NCBI GenBank assembly: GCA_031266495.1
Contig: JAISAX010000449.1
Location: forward strand, 1 to 6,793
Origin: Opitutaceae bacterium
GTDB taxonomy: Bacteria; Verrucomicrobiota; Verrucomicrobiae; Opitutales; Opitutaceae
Direction of reading: 5' to 3'
Length of the DNA: 6,793 bases
The notes beneath the pieces were generated by a model. It ran no database searches and was not told the DNA's origin. It saw only the letters and a list, made by a program, of their open reading frames with translations. Positions 6,663-6,793 of the stretch are shown here, one piece after another. Position 1 is the stretch's first letter. Every line of letters begins with the position of its first letter. Both the position numbers and the translations under genes were made by a program.

Positions 6663-6780
6663 ACTGATGTTACGCAGTGCGCTGTGGCGCGGGCGTCTCG
6701 CCCCCAGACGGTTCGCACCCCCCCCCGGCAATGAGGGCGCGACGCCCCCGCCCCATCAACACCCTCCGCGTAACATCAGT
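6663..6780. repeat. 118-bp palindromic element with 13-bp terminal inverted repeats (MITE/REP-like)
   Basis: The ends are exact inverted copies: ACTGATGTTACGC at 6663-6675 and GCGTAACATCAGT at 6768-6780. Inside lies a second imperfect inverted pair, 6684-6705 against 6733-6754, matching at 18 of 22 positions (core GGGCGTC...CGCCC). The short central loop contains a C9 run (6718-6726). No open frame or clear target-site duplication is visible. This architecture fits a small non-autonomous element or an extragenic palindromic repeat. Only one copy is in the window, so mobility is inferred. Confidence 0.6.
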
Positions 6781-6793
6781 GCTTACTTGTTCA

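Larger units (their letters stand above)
6487..6793. other. Repeat-rich non-coding tail
   Basis: No coding region is supported after the sialidase stop. The stretch contains a tandem pair of CACACGAACCA (6490-6500, 6504-6514), a perfect hairpin (6597-6616), a T-rich repeated stretch (TTCATTCTT-type units, about 6640-6661) and a palindromic element (6663-6780). TGGCGCGGGC occurs twice (6591-6600, 6685-6694) and CGCGTAAC twice (6631-6638, 6767-6774), so the hairpin part and the palindromic element appear to be built from related modules. I see no clear intrinsic terminator with a T run for the + strand genes. Confidence 0.6.

Noticed and set aside
6483..6734. An 83-residue + frame overlapping the sialidase stop.
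   Set aside because: It runs through the hairpin and into the palindromic element, has no ribosome site and shows no protein-like composition.

Overview
The window looks like chromosomal DNA of a Verrucomicrobia-type bacterium, most likely Opitutaceae or close kin. This is an inference from gene content: a short prepilin-like protein ending in a FADGH motif, a LamG protein with a PEP-CTERM sorting tail, and a large secreted sialidase lie in a row on the + strand. The coding DNA is GC-rich with many codons ending in G or C. No rRNA, tRNA, transposase or CRISPR array was seen.

Layout. (1) Positions 1-1507, minus strand: a two-gene unit. The downstream gene is a 379-codon reading frame with no stop that leaves the window at position 1; it resembles the uncharacterised DUF6575 family. 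The upstream gene is a small conserved-looking protein with an HHTWWP motif. Its frame is broken twice, each time by one extra base in a homopolymer, and its stop overlaps the start of the DUF6575-like gene (ATGA). (2) Positions 1508-2065: a recombination scar. It holds a perfect hairpin, a coding-like beta-rich fragment on +, and the first 28 codons of a DEAD-box RNA helicase on -, cut off just before its Q-motif glutamine. (3) Positions 2066-6486, + strand: prepilin-like protein, then LamG/PEP-CTERM protein, then a sialidase fused to an NHL propeller, with gaps of 149 and 90 bases, so possibly one transcription unit. (4) Positions 6487-6793: non-coding DNA rich in repeats, with one hairpin and a 118-bp palindromic element bounded by exact 13-bp inverted repeats.

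How the genes may work together. The + strand genes all encode exported or surface proteins. The sialidase keeps every expected catalytic residue and should release terminal sialic acid from host or environmental glycans. The LamG protein is a plausible glycan-binding surface protein anchored through the exosortase route. The prepilin-like protein may form or decorate a surface or secretion filament. No sialic-acid uptake or catabolic gene and no exosortase lies in the window, so the pathway link is inference.

The most unusual signals are the homopolymer-broken overlapping gene pair, the slippage-prone tracts (C12-T-C11-(AC)5-(TC)14 just upstream of the LamG gene; G10 inside the sialidase gene at the start of the NHL part), the sialidase-NHL fusion itself, and the helicase stub. 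The same tracts also make sequencing or assembly error a serious alternative for the broken frames.
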